Shown piece by piece: positions 17,935 to 26,625 of a stretch of DNA of 40,237 nt (positions within the stretch are counted from its first letter, which is position 1; each line of letters opens with the position of its first letter). Source of the stretch: Nitrospira sp. (GTDB taxonomy: Bacteria; Nitrospirota; Nitrospiria; Nitrospirales; Nitrospiraceae). The DNA is taken from assembly GCA_005239465.1 (NCBI GenBank), contig SPAW01000054.1, positions 1 through 40,237 on the forward strand, in the 5' to 3' direction. Made by a program: the position numbers and the translations under genes. The notes beneath the pieces were generated by a model. That model worked only from the letters and a program-made list of their open reading frames with translations. It made no database searches and was not told the origin of the DNA.

Positions 17935-19461
17935 ATGAAACTGCGACTGGATCTGAAGCTTAGTCAAAAGTTAATCATGACGCCGCAATTGCAGCAGGCC
18001 ATTAAACTGTTGCAGCTGTCTCGTCTCGAACTGCAGCAGAGCCTCGCTCAGCATCTCCTGGAAAACCCATTATTGGACGAAGTGCAGACAGAAACGGAAG
18101 AAGCGGAAGAAGCTGAAGAAGCGGAGACTGCCACCGCTGAAAAAAAGACTGAGGAATCACCGGTTTCAGCCAGTCAAGAGCAGTCTGAAGAGGGGGGCAC
18201 GCCAGAGGAGCGGGGTTCGCCGGAAGAGTTTTCCGCTTCTGGGTGGGAGGAATATTTCGGGAGGGATCGCCGAGCCGGCGATTCCGAGTATCCTTCCTCC
18301 TCGCAAGATGAGTTTCCCTCCTATGAACAGACGGTGGCCAAGGCGATGTCTCTTGAAGAGCATCTTCTCTGGCAGTTGTCCTTGTCAGGACTTTCTGATC
18401 GCGAAAAAGCACTCGGCCGGTTAATCATTGGCAATCTAGACGATGATGGGTATCTCCGAATTACGCTGCCCGAGGTGGTGGCAGGAACTGATTGCACGGA
18501 AGCTGAGGCCGAGTCTGTACTAGCGGATATACAAACGTTCGACCCTACTGGTGTCGGCGCGAGGGACCTCCCCGAGTGTCTCTTGCTTCAGCTGGGCCAT
18601 TTAGGTCGCAACCCGATTGGCTCGTTAGGGTCACGGCCCGGAGCACTTAAGGGATCAATCGTTGAAGGCATTATTCTTCATCATCTAAAGGATCTGGAGA
18701 AGAAACAGTACGCCAAGATCGCCAAGGTGTTGAATGTGACGGTCGAGGAGGTATTCCAAGCCACTAAGGTCATTGAAGACCTCGAGCCCAAACCAGGGCG
18801 GCCGTTCACGAATACACAGAACTATGTCATCGTTCCTGATGTATTCGTGGTCAAGAATGAAGGGGAGTGGGTGGTGCTTTTGAATGACGATGGCCTCCCC
18901 CGCATGCGGATCAGCCCCTATTACAAACAACTCATGGCTTCGGGCCAGGGCGGAACGGCTGAAACCAAGGCCTATATGGACGAGAAGTTGCGGGCTGCAC
19001 AGTGGGTCATTCGGAGTATTGAGCAGCGGAACAAGACGATCATAAAAGTCGTGTCGAGTATCGTGAAGTTTCAGGAACAATTCTTCGAGCACGGGGTGCA
19101 GTACCTCAAACCCTTGGTGCTAAAACAAGTGGCCGAAGACATCGGAATGCATGAGTCGACGATCAGCCGTGTTACAGCGAATAAGTACATGTATTGTCCA
19201 CAGGGCATGCTGGAACTGAAATTCTTCTTCAACGCTGGTCTGCAGCGGGCTGACCAACCGTCGGATATGCATTCATCTGTGTCTGTCAGAGAGATGATCA
19301 AAAAGATGGTGGCCGAGGAAGATGCCAAGCGACCATTGAAAGATGAGGAAATAGCCGCTCGACTTCGTACTCAGCAAGTTCTCATTGCGAGGCGGACCGT
19401 CGCTAAGTATCGAGCCGAAGAGAACATTCCGACTGCCAGCCAACGAAAACGCTTCTTCTAA
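17935..19461 (+). CDS. rpoN: RNA polymerase sigma-54 factor
   Basis: A 508-residue sigma-54. The glutamine-rich activator-interacting region (LSQKLIMTPQLQQAIKLLQ) fills residues 1-48, an acidic, glutamate-rich linker follows (about 50-115), then the core-binding domain with LEEHLLWQLSLSG and GNLDDDGYL. The helix-turn-helix segment includes DIGMHESTISRVTANKY, and the C-terminal RpoN box is ARRTVAKYR. The ATG at 17935 is preferred over a TTG at 17926. It lies 18 bases after lptB, the common lptB-rpoN arrangement. Confidence 0.97.
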   Translation: MKLRLDLKLSQKLIMTPQLQQAIKLLQLSRLELQQSLAQHLLENPLLDEVQTETEEAEEAEEAETATAEKKTEESPVSASQEQSEEGGTPEERGSPEEFSASGWEEYFGRDRRAGDSEYPSSSQDEFPSYEQTVAKAMSLEEHLLWQLSLSGLSDREKALGRLIIGNLDDDGYLRITLPEVVAGTDCTEAEAESVLADIQTFDPTGVGARDLPECLLLQLGHLGRNPIGSLGSRPGALKGSIVEGIILHHLKDLEKKQYAKIAKVLNVTVEEVFQATKVIEDLEPKPGRPFTNTQNYVIVPDVFVVKNEGEWVVLLNDDGLPRMRISPYYKQLMASGQGGTAETKAYMDEKLRAAQWVIRSIEQRNKTIIKVVSSIVKFQEQFFEHGVQYLKPLVLKQVAEDIGMHESTISRVTANKYMYCPQGMLELKFFFNAGLQRADQPSDMHSSVSVREMIKKMVAEEDAKRPLKDEEIAARLRTQQVLIARRTVAKYRAEENIPTASQRKRFF

Positions 19462-19511
19462 TAACTCTTGATTGTGTGACACCGCATTCATCCTAAATTC
19501 GGGGAGAGGGT

Positions 19512-19856
19512 ATGAAACTTAGAATTACAGGGCGGCATTTGGCCATCACCCCTGCGCTCAGGGACTATGTGGAAACGCGGTTTGGGCGCCTGGACCGCTA
19601 TGGGTTAAAGGTGGGATCTCTACAAGTCGTGTTGGGAGTCGAAAAGCTTCAGCATAAGGCTGAAGTGGTCGGAGCTGTGAACGGCAAACGTGTGCAGGCC
19701 AAGACATCGACTCGAGAGATGTATGCCACGATAGATGCGCTCGTTGATCGGGTTGATGCGCAGTTTCGAAAATGGAAAGAGCGGCTTGTAAACCATAAGC
19801 CCAACAAAACCAGAAGACCCTATAATCAGGTCGGTGCCCGATCACAGGGGGCATGA
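19512..19856 (+). CDS. hpf: Ribosome hibernation promoting factor (short form as read)
   Basis: A 114-residue protein with the HPF/YfiA fold: MKLRITGRHLAITPALRDYVETRFGRLDRY, then HKAEVVGAVNGKRVQAKTSTREMYATIDALVDRVDAQFRKW. It binds the 30S decoding area of idle ribosomes and promotes dimers. The good GGGAGAGGG site supports the ATG. It follows rpoN, as in most diderm bacteria. As read, it stops after the basic linker (HKPNKTRRP); the C-terminal dimerisation domain appears just downstream in other frames, see the next entry, so this may be the intact half of a broken long-form gene. Confidence 0.93.
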   Translation: MKLRITGRHLAITPALRDYVETRFGRLDRYGLKVGSLQVVLGVEKLQHKAEVVGAVNGKRVQAKTSTREMYATIDALVDRVDAQFRKWKERLVNHKPNKTRRPYNQVGARSQGA

Positions 19857-20078
19857 AGAGGCTACCGAAGTGGAACAGCAGGCCGTCCCTATTTTTTCAA
19901 TTGATGAAGCACAAAAGCAGTTAGAACACTGCCCTCTACTGACCCCTTCCTGTTCTTCATCAATGCAGCAACGGGGGGAGTTCAGGTGGTCCAACGGTTG
20001 GACAGCGGGCGACTTGCCGTAGTAGATCCCTACCCCGAGGATAGTCGGGCGCATTCCCTCCCATTATTGATGCCCTGA
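19834..20078 (+). pseudogene. Frame-disrupted C-terminal domain of long-form HPF
   Basis: Two short stretches resemble the dimerisation domain of long HPF. In frame with GTG 19834 I read VPIFSIDEAQKQLEHC (19888-19934), like the PMSxEEAxxQMELLGH motif. From 19941, in the frame of hpf itself, I read DPFLFFINAATGGVQVVQRL and SGRLAVVDPYPED, like the FFVFRNxxTGxxxVVYRRxDGxxGLIEP motif, ending at a stop at 20076-20078. To join hpf to both parts needs one shift near 19800-19856 and an opposite shift near 19931-19940. Either the gene is truly broken, or two small sequence errors hide an intact long hpf. Confidence 0.72.
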
Positions 20079-20197
20079 GACGAGTGCAGTGTGATTCACG
20101 TCTGCCACCGGTGGGGTCGATCCGTTCGTGTTATTCTGGATGTCTTCTTGTTTATCTACGCTAGGATGGATTCACTTGTTCAGAGGAAAGTGGTGCC

Positions 20198-21064
20198 ATG
20201 GCACGGCTCAATTTAGTCATTATCAGCGGATTGTCTGGCTCTGGTAAGTCCCACGCACTCAAGGCGTTTGAAGATGTCGGGTATTTCTGTATCGACAATC
20301 TTCCGCCGGCGCTACTGCCCACCTTTGTTGATCTCTGTAACCAGCAGAATGGTGAAATTGCCAACGTGGCGTTGGGCGTCGATATACGGGAGCGCGTGTT
20401 TTTTTCAGATCTCGTCGGCATTCTGGAGCGCGTAAAGGGACTCGGACATTCTGTCTACTTGCTTTTTCTTGAGGCTCGCGAAGAAGTGTTGCTAAGACGA
20501 TTTTCGGAATCGAGGCGACCACACCCACTCTTGCCGCATCTTCCTGTTCTGGAAGGGGTCCGATTCGAGAAAGAGCGAGTGGCGGAACTTCGGCGACACG
20601 CTGACCGCATCATCGACACGTCAGACCTCACAGTGCATGAGCTACGAGATTTGCTCACCAGGCAGTTTCAGCGAGAGCCGGTAGACAGAAAGCTGACCAT
20701 TTCGCTGCTGACCTTCGGCTATAAGTTCGGCGTGCCCTACGACATCGACTTGTTGTTCGATGTGCGATTTCTGAAGAACCCCTATTTCGTGCCTGACCTG
20801 AAGTCACTCCCTGGAGATGATCCAAGAGTTCGTACCTTTGTCCTTACGGATCCTGATGCCATTGCGCTTATCGGGCAACTCGAAGGGCTGCTCAAGTTTC
20901 TCATTCCACTCTTTGAACGAGATCACCGCAGTTATCTGACCATCGCAATTGGATGTACCGGTGGCCGACATCGCTCCGTGGTGGTTGCCGGGCGTCTACA
21001 GGAAAGCCTCTCAGCTATGGGCTATGACGTGGCCCTCAAACACCGGGATATTCAGAAATCATAG
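20198..21064 (+). CDS. rapZ: RNase adapter protein RapZ (YvcJ family)
   Basis: A 288-residue P-loop protein of normal family length. Walker A is GLSGSGKS (residues 11-18), followed by the typical ALKAFEDVGYFCIDNLPPAL and a PHPL motif near residue 108. The C-terminal domain includes VPYDIDLLFDVRFLKNPY and the signature TIAIGCTGGRHRSV. In E. coli RapZ senses glucosamine-6-phosphate and controls small RNA decay. In other bacteria the function is less clear. It sits where hpf-ptsN-rapZ is usual; ptsN is not found here. Confidence 0.96.
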   Translation: MARLNLVIISGLSGSGKSHALKAFEDVGYFCIDNLPPALLPTFVDLCNQQNGEIANVALGVDIRERVFFSDLVGILERVKGLGHSVYLLFLEAREEVLLRRFSESRRPHPLLPHLPVLEGVRFEKERVAELRRHADRIIDTSDLTVHELRDLLTRQFQREPVDRKLTISLLTFGYKFGVPYDIDLLFDVRFLKNPYFVPDLKSLPGDDPRVRTFVLTDPDAIALIGQLEGLLKFLIPLFERDHRSYLTIAIGCTGGRHRSVVVAGRLQESLSAMGYDVALKHRDIQKS

Positions 21065-21125
21065 GCCTCGCAGAAACGGCGGGGATCTCGGTTCTGACTT
21101 GGGAACTCTGCTTCTGATGGTTTCC

Positions 21126-21153
21126 TTGACAGGTAGAGCATATTGACTATACT
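21126..21153 (+). promoter_or_regulatory. Strong sigma-70 type promoter of the pil operon
   Basis: TTGACA (21126-21131) matches the -35 consensus exactly and TATACT (21148-21153) matches five of six at -10, with a 16-base spacer. The predicted start near 21160 leaves a leader of about 40 bases before the small HTH gene and 270 bases before pilM. It is the best promoter in the first 30 kb of the window. Confidence 0.8.
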
Positions 21154-21200
21154 TAGCCTTGTGCACATTCAGGACGGCTTTCCTAGGGCGAATTCTCAAC

Positions 21201-21413
21201 GTGAAGAAACGTATTTCCTCTTCCATGCAAGCGGGGTTTAAGACGTATCAAGTGTGTGATTTATTCGACATTTCAAAGGCGACCCTCTTTCGCTGGGAAC
21301 GTGAGGGAGTAATCGCTGAGCCTCCTCGTGATTGGAGAAACTGGAGGCTCTATACGAGGAAGAATGTGGATGAAATCAAGAAAGTTATTCGCGCTCGGAA
21401 GATTGTCGTGTAG
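21201..21413 (+). CDS. Small MerR-like helix-turn-helix protein upstream of pilM
   Basis: A 70-residue protein made almost only of a winged helix-turn-helix of the MerR type: YQVCDLFDISKATLFRWEREGVIAEPPRDWRN and RLYTRKNVDEIKKVIRARK. No effector-binding domain follows, so it resembles the small DNA-binding modules rather than full metal sensors. The frame opens at a TTG (21159), but that lies at the predicted transcription start; GTG 21201 is chosen, though its binding site (AGGG) is 13 bases away and weak. It is 17 bases before the pilM start and shares the strong promoter, so it could control the pilus operon or itself. That role is inference. Confidence 0.75.
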   Translation: MKKRISSSMQAGFKTYQVCDLFDISKATLFRWEREGVIAEPPRDWRNWRLYTRKNVDEIKKVIRARKIVV

Positions 21414-21430
21414 AGTGGCAGGTGATGCAC

Positions 21431-22537
21431 ATGCTGAGTTCATTCAAAAACATCTTTGAAACAGACCTTGTCTCGCTGCTGACTCCTCGCCGGCAGCTTG
21501 TGGGGCTTGATATCGGATCAAGCGCGATCAAGCTGGTTCAGCTGAAGGAGAGCAAGGGGCGGTACTTTCTCCAAAAGTTTGGCGTAAAGCCGCTTGAGCC
21601 TGAAGTGATTGTCGACGGGACCGTTATGGATGAGGGGCGAGTCGTATCGGCCATTCGGGAATTGTTTGATGAATCCAACGTCAAGAATAAGTATGTGGCC
21701 ATCTCAATCTCTGGGCACGCCGTAATTGTGAAGAAAATCAGTCTGCCTCCGATGCCTGACGAAGAGTTGGAAGGACAAGTGAGATTGGCGGCTGAACAGT
21801 ACATCCCCTTCGATATTAACGAAGTAAATATCGACTTTCATGTGTTGCCTCCGGATGCTTCGGGAGATCGACAGGGGGATATGTCAGTTATTCTTGTTGC
21901 TGCCAAAAAAGACAAGATCAATGAGTTGACCGAACTCGTCAAGGGGGCTGGTCTTAATCCGATGGTTATGGATGTAGACGCCTTTGCGATCGAGAATATG
22001 CACGCCATTAATTATCCGATGGCGCAGGATGAAACCACAGCGCTGGTCAATCTTGGCGCGAGTGTGATGAACGTGAACATCGTCCGCGGCGGCGCCTCCT
22101 TATTTACCCGAGACATTCCCTTAGGCGGCAATCGATACACCGAGGCTATTCAGCGTGAGATGGGCGTGTCCTATGAAGAGGCTGAAGAGAGCAAAAAGGG
22201 GGAACGTGCTGGAGACTCCGGTTCTGCGTCGCTGGGTAATGTCATTGATAGTGTGAATGGAGAGGTAGCGTCCGAGATTGCACGAACGGTGGACTACTTC
22301 AAAACTTCCACTTCAAACGCTGAACTCGATCGAGTTCTTGTGTGCGGAGGCGTGGCTAAGTCCAGGGGGCTGATCCAGCAACTTGGTGATCGGATGCAAA
22401 CGCCAGTAGAAGTGGCCGATCCGTTTGGTGAGATCGATGTCACGGGAAGCGACTTTGATCCTGATGCGTTGGCCGAGCTGGCTCCATCGGCAGCAGTCGG
22501 TGTTGGGCTGGCGTTGAGAGCGGTGGGTGACCGATGA
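21431..22537 (+). CDS. pilM: Type IV pilus inner-membrane assembly protein PilM
   Basis: A 368-residue actin-like ATPase that forms a cytoplasmic ring and recruits the PilN N-terminus. Actin-fold motifs are visible: VGLDIGSSAIKLVQL near residue 25 (phosphate 1), the middle TTALVNLGASVMNVNIV segment (phosphate 2) and VLVCGGVAKSRGLIQ (adenosine motif). Three starts are in frame (GTG 21422, ATG 21425, ATG 21431); the AGGTGA at 21420-21425 fits only the last. It overlaps pilN by 4 bases. Confidence 0.94.
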   Translation: MLSSFKNIFETDLVSLLTPRRQLVGLDIGSSAIKLVQLKESKGRYFLQKFGVKPLEPEVIVDGTVMDEGRVVSAIRELFDESNVKNKYVAISISGHAVIVKKISLPPMPDEELEGQVRLAAEQYIPFDINEVNIDFHVLPPDASGDRQGDMSVILVAAKKDKINELTELVKGAGLNPMVMDVDAFAIENMHAINYPMAQDETTALVNLGASVMNVNIVRGGASLFTRDIPLGGNRYTEAIQREMGVSYEEAEESKKGERAGDSGSASLGNVIDSVNGEVASEIARTVDYFKTSTSNAELDRVLVCGGVAKSRGLIQQLGDRMQTPVEVADPFGEIDVTGSDFDPDALAELAPSAAVGVGLALRAVGDR

Positions 22538-23085
22538 TTCGCATCAACCTCCTTCCTGGGCCTAAGGGAAAACCAGCAAGGCCTCAGTATGACGTACGTG
22601 CGCAGGCGCTTCTCGGCGTCGGGGTGATTCTGATTGTCTTGGCAGGATGTTGGTGGTATTCGGCCTCGCTGGATAGTGAAATCGAGGCACGGCAAGAGGA
22701 GAAACGCGATAAAGAAAAGCAAGTGGCTCAACTAAAAGAGCAGGTGAAGCAAGTTCAGGATTTTGAACAAAAGAAAAAACTTCTTGAAGACAAGAATCGG
22801 ATCATCGATCAGCTTGAAAAATCAAGAATAGGACCAGTGAAAGTTCTCGATCATGTGAGCCAGAGTCTTGAGCCGCTTAAGGTGTGGCTGACGAGGTTGG
22901 GTGTGTCATCCGATTCGGTTGAGGTGGAAGGAAAGGCACTAACGAACGACGACGTCGTTGAATTTGTTAACAACTTGCGACGAACTGACTATTTTTCCGG
23001 TATTAATCTGCAGGAAAGTAAGGCTGCGGTTGAGAATAAGATTAACCTGTACCAGTTTCGGTTGGTATTTCGCCTGAAGGGATAG
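22534..23085 (+). CDS. pilN: Type IV pilus inner-membrane protein PilN
   Basis: A 183-residue protein with the PilM-binding INLLP motif at its N-terminus (MIRINLLPGPKGK), one transmembrane helix (about residues 25-45) and a charged coiled coil (residues 48-95, with many E, K and Q). A ferredoxin-like periplasmic domain with VWLTRLGVSSDSVEVEGKA ends the protein. It pairs with PilO in the alignment complex that links the ATPase side to the secretin. Start overlaps pilM; pilO follows after 2 bases. Confidence 0.93.
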   Translation: MIRINLLPGPKGKPARPQYDVRAQALLGVGVILIVLAGCWWYSASLDSEIEARQEEKRDKEKQVAQLKEQVKQVQDFEQKKKLLEDKNRIIDQLEKSRIGPVKVLDHVSQSLEPLKVWLTRLGVSSDSVEVEGKALTNDDVVEFVNNLRRTDYFSGINLQESKAAVENKINLYQFRLVFRLKG

Positions 23086-23087
23086 GT

Positions 23088-23732
23088 ATGGCACGGCCTT
23101 CATTAAATCTTGATGCGCTTCGCAATGTCCCGGCTCCGCAAAAAGCCGCGCTCTTGCTCCTCCTTCTTGGTGGCATAGTTGCTGGGTTTTATTTCTATAT
23201 TGCAGAACCTAAATCGGCGAATATTGCTGCGCTACAGGCAGAGAACAGCAAGTTGGAAGGCGAAATTCAAACGCTCACGATAAAAGTAAAGCATCTCGAT
23301 GAGTTGGTTGCTGCGAACAAGCAGCTCGAAATTGAGTTGGCAAAGAAGAAGGAACGTCTTCCGCCCGAAGAAGAAGCAATTATGCTGTTGAAGCAAGTGT
23401 CTGATCTCGGGGTGCGCTTGGGGCTCGATATCAAGCTGTGGAGGCCCGGAGCCCAATCAGAAGATGCGTCGAAGCTCTTCGTGAAAATGCCGGTGAATGT
23501 AGAGGTGACCGGCGTCTATCACACGGCGGCGCTGTTCTTCGACCGGATCAATCGACTCCCACGAATTATTACGGTGTCTGGTCTCAAGATGGGATCACCA
23601 AAGGTTGAACAAGGGCGGATTGTATCGCAAACGACGTTTGACTTAGTCGCGTATGCAGCTCCACAGGAGAAGCCAGTTCCTGCGACGCCGGCTTCGGCTA
23701 CTGCAACCAAGCCAGTTCAAACTGGTAAATAG
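23088..23732 (+). CDS. pilO: Type IV pilus inner-membrane protein PilO
   Basis: A 214-residue protein with a short cytoplasmic part, one transmembrane helix (about 18-38), a coiled coil (about 45-85) and a periplasmic domain with PPEEEAIMLLKQVSDLGVRLGL and VEVTGVYHTAALFFDRINRLPRIITV, the typical PilO ferredoxin-like domain. It heterodimerises with PilN. The C-terminus is an alanine/proline/threonine-rich tail of about 25 residues. The TAGGT site upstream is weak, but the 2-base gap indicates coupling to pilN. Confidence 0.93.
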   Translation: MARPSLNLDALRNVPAPQKAALLLLLLGGIVAGFYFYIAEPKSANIAALQAENSKLEGEIQTLTIKVKHLDELVAANKQLEIELAKKKERLPPEEEAIMLLKQVSDLGVRLGLDIKLWRPGAQSEDASKLFVKMPVNVEVTGVYHTAALFFDRINRLPRIITVSGLKMGSPKVEQGRIVSQTTFDLVAYAAPQEKPVPATPASATATKPVQTGK

Positions 23733-23747
23733 GGGAATCGCGAGGCA

Positions 23748-24371
23748 ATGCATATTCGGGATATGAGGAAATCTCGGGAACATCGTCGCCTGATTCATGG
23801 AGTTATGGCAGCTTTCTTGTGTCTTGTTTCTATGGGGAGCGGCGATGTCCAAGCTGATACCTCTCTAGTTCAGAAGCAAATAAGTCCAATGAGGCAAGAC
23901 TCCATCAAGATGTCGTCCGTCCCGGAAATTCCAAAAGCATCAATTTCGGCTGCAGACGCGCCATCTTCTGGCCCGATAGCACAGCTGCCGTCCCAGTTGC
24001 CACTATCTGATGATGGGGTTGGGATTGGCTACGATCCTTCAGGGCGTCGGGATCCGTTTGCCCCGGTTGTGCAGGAGCTCCAGCCAGGTAAGGCTGATTT
24101 GAATCTTCCCCCGCTGCAACGTGTGACGCTCACAGAGCTCAATCTGATTGCGATTGTTTGGGGGGCGTATGGCTATACCGCCATGGTTCAGACGCCAGAA
24201 GGGCATGGCTATACTGTTCGGCGGGGAACAAGAATGGGGCAAAACAACGGGGTGGTCAGTGCAATCACAGAACGAGGCATTATCGTGCAAGAGCGGTTCA
24301 CTGATGTGTATGGCAAGAAGCAGGAGCGTGAGTACGTCAAGCTCCTCCATCCGAAAGAGGGCTCAGAATGA
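23748..24371 (+). CDS. pilP: Type IV pilus lipoprotein-type assembly protein PilP
   Basis: A 207-residue protein with an N-terminal hydrophobic segment (residues 16-35) and a C-terminal PilP domain. The marker sequence GYDPSGRRDPFAPVVQ (near residue 95) is the DPF motif of PilP, followed by LTELNLIAIVWGAYGYTAMVQTPEGHGYTVRRGTRMG. No clean lipobox is seen; the cysteine in the signal region (FLCLVSMGSG) is not in a standard LxxC position before the mature end, so lipidation is uncertain. PilP connects PilN/PilO with PilQ. Stop overlaps pilQ. Confidence 0.92.
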   Translation: MHIRDMRKSREHRRLIHGVMAAFLCLVSMGSGDVQADTSLVQKQISPMRQDSIKMSSVPEIPKASISAADAPSSGPIAQLPSQLPLSDDGVGIGYDPSGRRDPFAPVVQELQPGKADLNLPPLQRVTLTELNLIAIVWGAYGYTAMVQTPEGHGYTVRRGTRMGQNNGVVSAITERGIIVQERFTDVYGKKQEREYVKLLHPKEGSE

Positions 24372-26344
24372 AACCATTATTTTCTCGAGCGGACAATTTG
24401 ATGACGACCACGCGGTTTATTGGCGCCTTGGGGCTTTCTCTCATCGCCCTGAGCGCACACGCTGAGACGACGTTTCTTGCCGATGAGGCTGGTGCGGTCG
24501 GAAGGAGCGACCTCGCGCAAGCCGAGAAGGACGTCGTAGGGGTGCCCGCCCAGTCGGTGACAAGGATTGAGGTTCAACCGGAAGGGGATCAGGTGGTGGT
24601 GGTTGTCGTAGGTGACGGCAAGTTATTCCCTGACGCAAGGCTGCTGGATGAATCTCGCTTGGTCATTGATATTCCAGCCGTGTCCTCTGCGCTTCGGCAT
24701 TCTATCGTACGGGGTAATCATCCCTTGCTGAAAAAGATCAGAGTTGGGCATCACGCCGATAAGGTCCGGCTTGTTTTCGACGTGCTCGAACGTCCAGTAT
24801 TTTCCCTCAATCAGGAGGACAATAAAGTTCTGGTCATGCTCAAGCCTAATGAGCAAAAAAGTTCTCCCGTTCCTGTGGCGCAATTTGGAGGCAGCGAAGG
24901 CGCTCCATTGGCGCCTCAAGAACCCAAAGCTCTCATAGAACCAATGGGTCGCGTTGCTCAAAGGGCTACAAGAATCATCGGCCCCGCGCAGCCCAAATTT
25001 AGGATGCAGCCGGTTCAGATGGCGGCAGAGGGTGCACCTGCTGAGAAAGACAGCAGATCCGACGACGTTGTGGCAGGACAGACCCGTTTTGTAGGGCGAC
25101 GCATCTCCCTCGATTTTCAGCAGGCAGACATTACAAATATTCTGAGGCTGATTGCCGAAGTTAGTGGTTTCAATATTGTGGTTGGAGAGGGCGTCAAGTC
25201 GAAGGTCACTATGAAGCTCGTGAGTGTGCCGTGGGACCAGGCGTTGGACATGCTTTTGAAGATGAATGGACTTGGCATGATTCGCCAAGGGACCATTGTG
25301 TGGGTGGATTCTCTGGCAAATATTTCGAAGCAACAGGATGAAGAGGCGAGGGCCAAAGACTCCAAGACTAAGGCTGAAGAATTGGTGGACCGTGTGTTCT
25401 ACATTAGGAATCTCCAAGCCCAAGAGCTCATGACTTCGTTGCGGCAATACCTAAGCCCGCGTGGTGTGATGCAATTTAGCCAGGGAAGTAACGCGCTGAT
25501 CGTGAGGGAGACTGAGACCAAGCTGGCAATCATGAAGCAGTTGGTCGATGGGCTCGACTTGGAAATTCCGCAAGTTCAGATTGAGGCGCGCATTGTTCAG
25601 GCGGATACAGTCTATGCCAGAGGGTTGGGGATCCAGTGGGGCGTCGCGGATACTAAGCTTACGTCCGGTAGCTTCGGCCAGGTCGGCAATGTCACTGGTC
25701 CGTTTGCATCTACCCAAGTAACGGGGACTTCAACCACGCGGGACTTTTTGGTGAATTTGCCGGCCCAAGTGGGTGGATTGCCGGCTGTTCCGGCTATCGG
25801 CTGGACGTTTGGAAAGCTGGCCACTGGATTTGCATTGGATATGCGGTTGTCCGCTGGAGAATTGCTGGGTTTGACCAAGGTCATCGCTGCTCCGAAGATC
25901 ACAACGTTGGACAAACGAGAAGCGAAGATCTCTCAGGGCGAATCGATTCCGTTTCAGACAACATCTTTGCAGGGTACGCAAACGACGTTCGTGGATGCCA
26001 ACTTGGAGTTGAACGTGACACCCCAGATCACCTCGCGTGATCCAAAGGAAGAGGGAAAGCGAATCCTGCTGCGTGTGCGGGCAACTCGGAATGCTGTCGG
26101 AGCTCGAAGCAATCCGGCTGGTCCAAGTATCGATCGGCGGGAGGCGACTACACAGGTGATTGTCCGAGACGGGGAAACGATGGTGATCGGCGGAGTCTTT
26201 GTCGATACCCAGAACAACAACGTCCAGGGCGTCCCGTATCTTTCCCGTGTCCCAGTGCTTGGCTGGTTGTTCAAGAACAAGTCTGAGTCGGTCTCCAAGC
26301 AGGAGTTGCTCATTTTCCTAACACCGAGCATTGTCAAAGTCTAG
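24368..26344 (+). CDS. pilQ: Type IV pilus secretin PilQ
   Basis: A 658-residue outer-membrane secretin. After a signal peptide (to about residue 32) comes one AMIN domain (about 55-155, with VTRIEVQPEGDQVVVVVVG), which binds peptidoglycan. A secretin/TonB short N-terminal domain follows (about 238-320, with ISLDFQQADITNILRLIAEVSG), then an N1 domain (about 340-400) and the secretin core (about 420-655), which ends VPYLSRVPVLGWLFKNK and the ELLIFLTPSIVKV tail. Some PilQ proteins have two AMIN domains; only one is visible. It is the last gene of the operon, before a strong terminator. Confidence 0.96.
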   Translation: MKPLFSRADNLMTTTRFIGALGLSLIALSAHAETTFLADEAGAVGRSDLAQAEKDVVGVPAQSVTRIEVQPEGDQVVVVVVGDGKLFPDARLLDESRLVIDIPAVSSALRHSIVRGNHPLLKKIRVGHHADKVRLVFDVLERPVFSLNQEDNKVLVMLKPNEQKSSPVPVAQFGGSEGAPLAPQEPKALIEPMGRVAQRATRIIGPAQPKFRMQPVQMAAEGAPAEKDSRSDDVVAGQTRFVGRRISLDFQQADITNILRLIAEVSGFNIVVGEGVKSKVTMKLVSVPWDQALDMLLKMNGLGMIRQGTIVWVDSLANISKQQDEEARAKDSKTKAEELVDRVFYIRNLQAQELMTSLRQYLSPRGVMQFSQGSNALIVRETETKLAIMKQLVDGLDLEIPQVQIEARIVQADTVYARGLGIQWGVADTKLTSGSFGQVGNVTGPFASTQVTGTSTTRDFLVNLPAQVGGLPAVPAIGWTFGKLATGFALDMRLSAGELLGLTKVIAAPKITTLDKREAKISQGESIPFQTTSLQGTQTTFVDANLELNVTPQITSRDPKEEGKRILLRVRATRNAVGARSNPAGPSIDRREATTQVIVRDGETMVIGGVFVDTQNNNVQGVPYLSRVPVLGWLFKNKSESVSKQELLIFLTPSIVKV

Positions 26345-26384
26345 CGTGCTCTTAGTAATCTCCTTCGTGTTGTTTTGAGGGTGT

Positions 26385-26424
26385 AAGCGTTGTGATGCCG
26401 AGTCGGCATCACAACGCTTTTACT
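26385..26424 (+). terminator. Rho-independent terminator after pilQ
   Basis: A perfect 15-bp inverted repeat (26385-26399 and 26405-26419) with a GAGTC loop is followed by TTTTACTTT. The left arm starts AAGCGTTGTGATGCC. It lies 41 bases after the pilQ stop and closes the pil operon. The remaining bases to aroB (26425-26625) show no gene or clear promoter. Confidence 0.92.
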
Positions 26425-26625
26425 TTCCAGCCCCACTTCAACTCTTCCAACAGCATCCAGGATCTATTGCGTTCTTGTCCTAGGAGGACAGGCGATCCTT
26501 TTAGTTTTGTCTAGCCTGTGCTACGATCCTCCATCTCACAGTATTGTTGTGATATTTCAGCGGCATGTGAAGGAGCCCTGACCTGCCATGAAGTTCCGCT
26601 TGCACCTACCGCGTATGGTTGCTCC

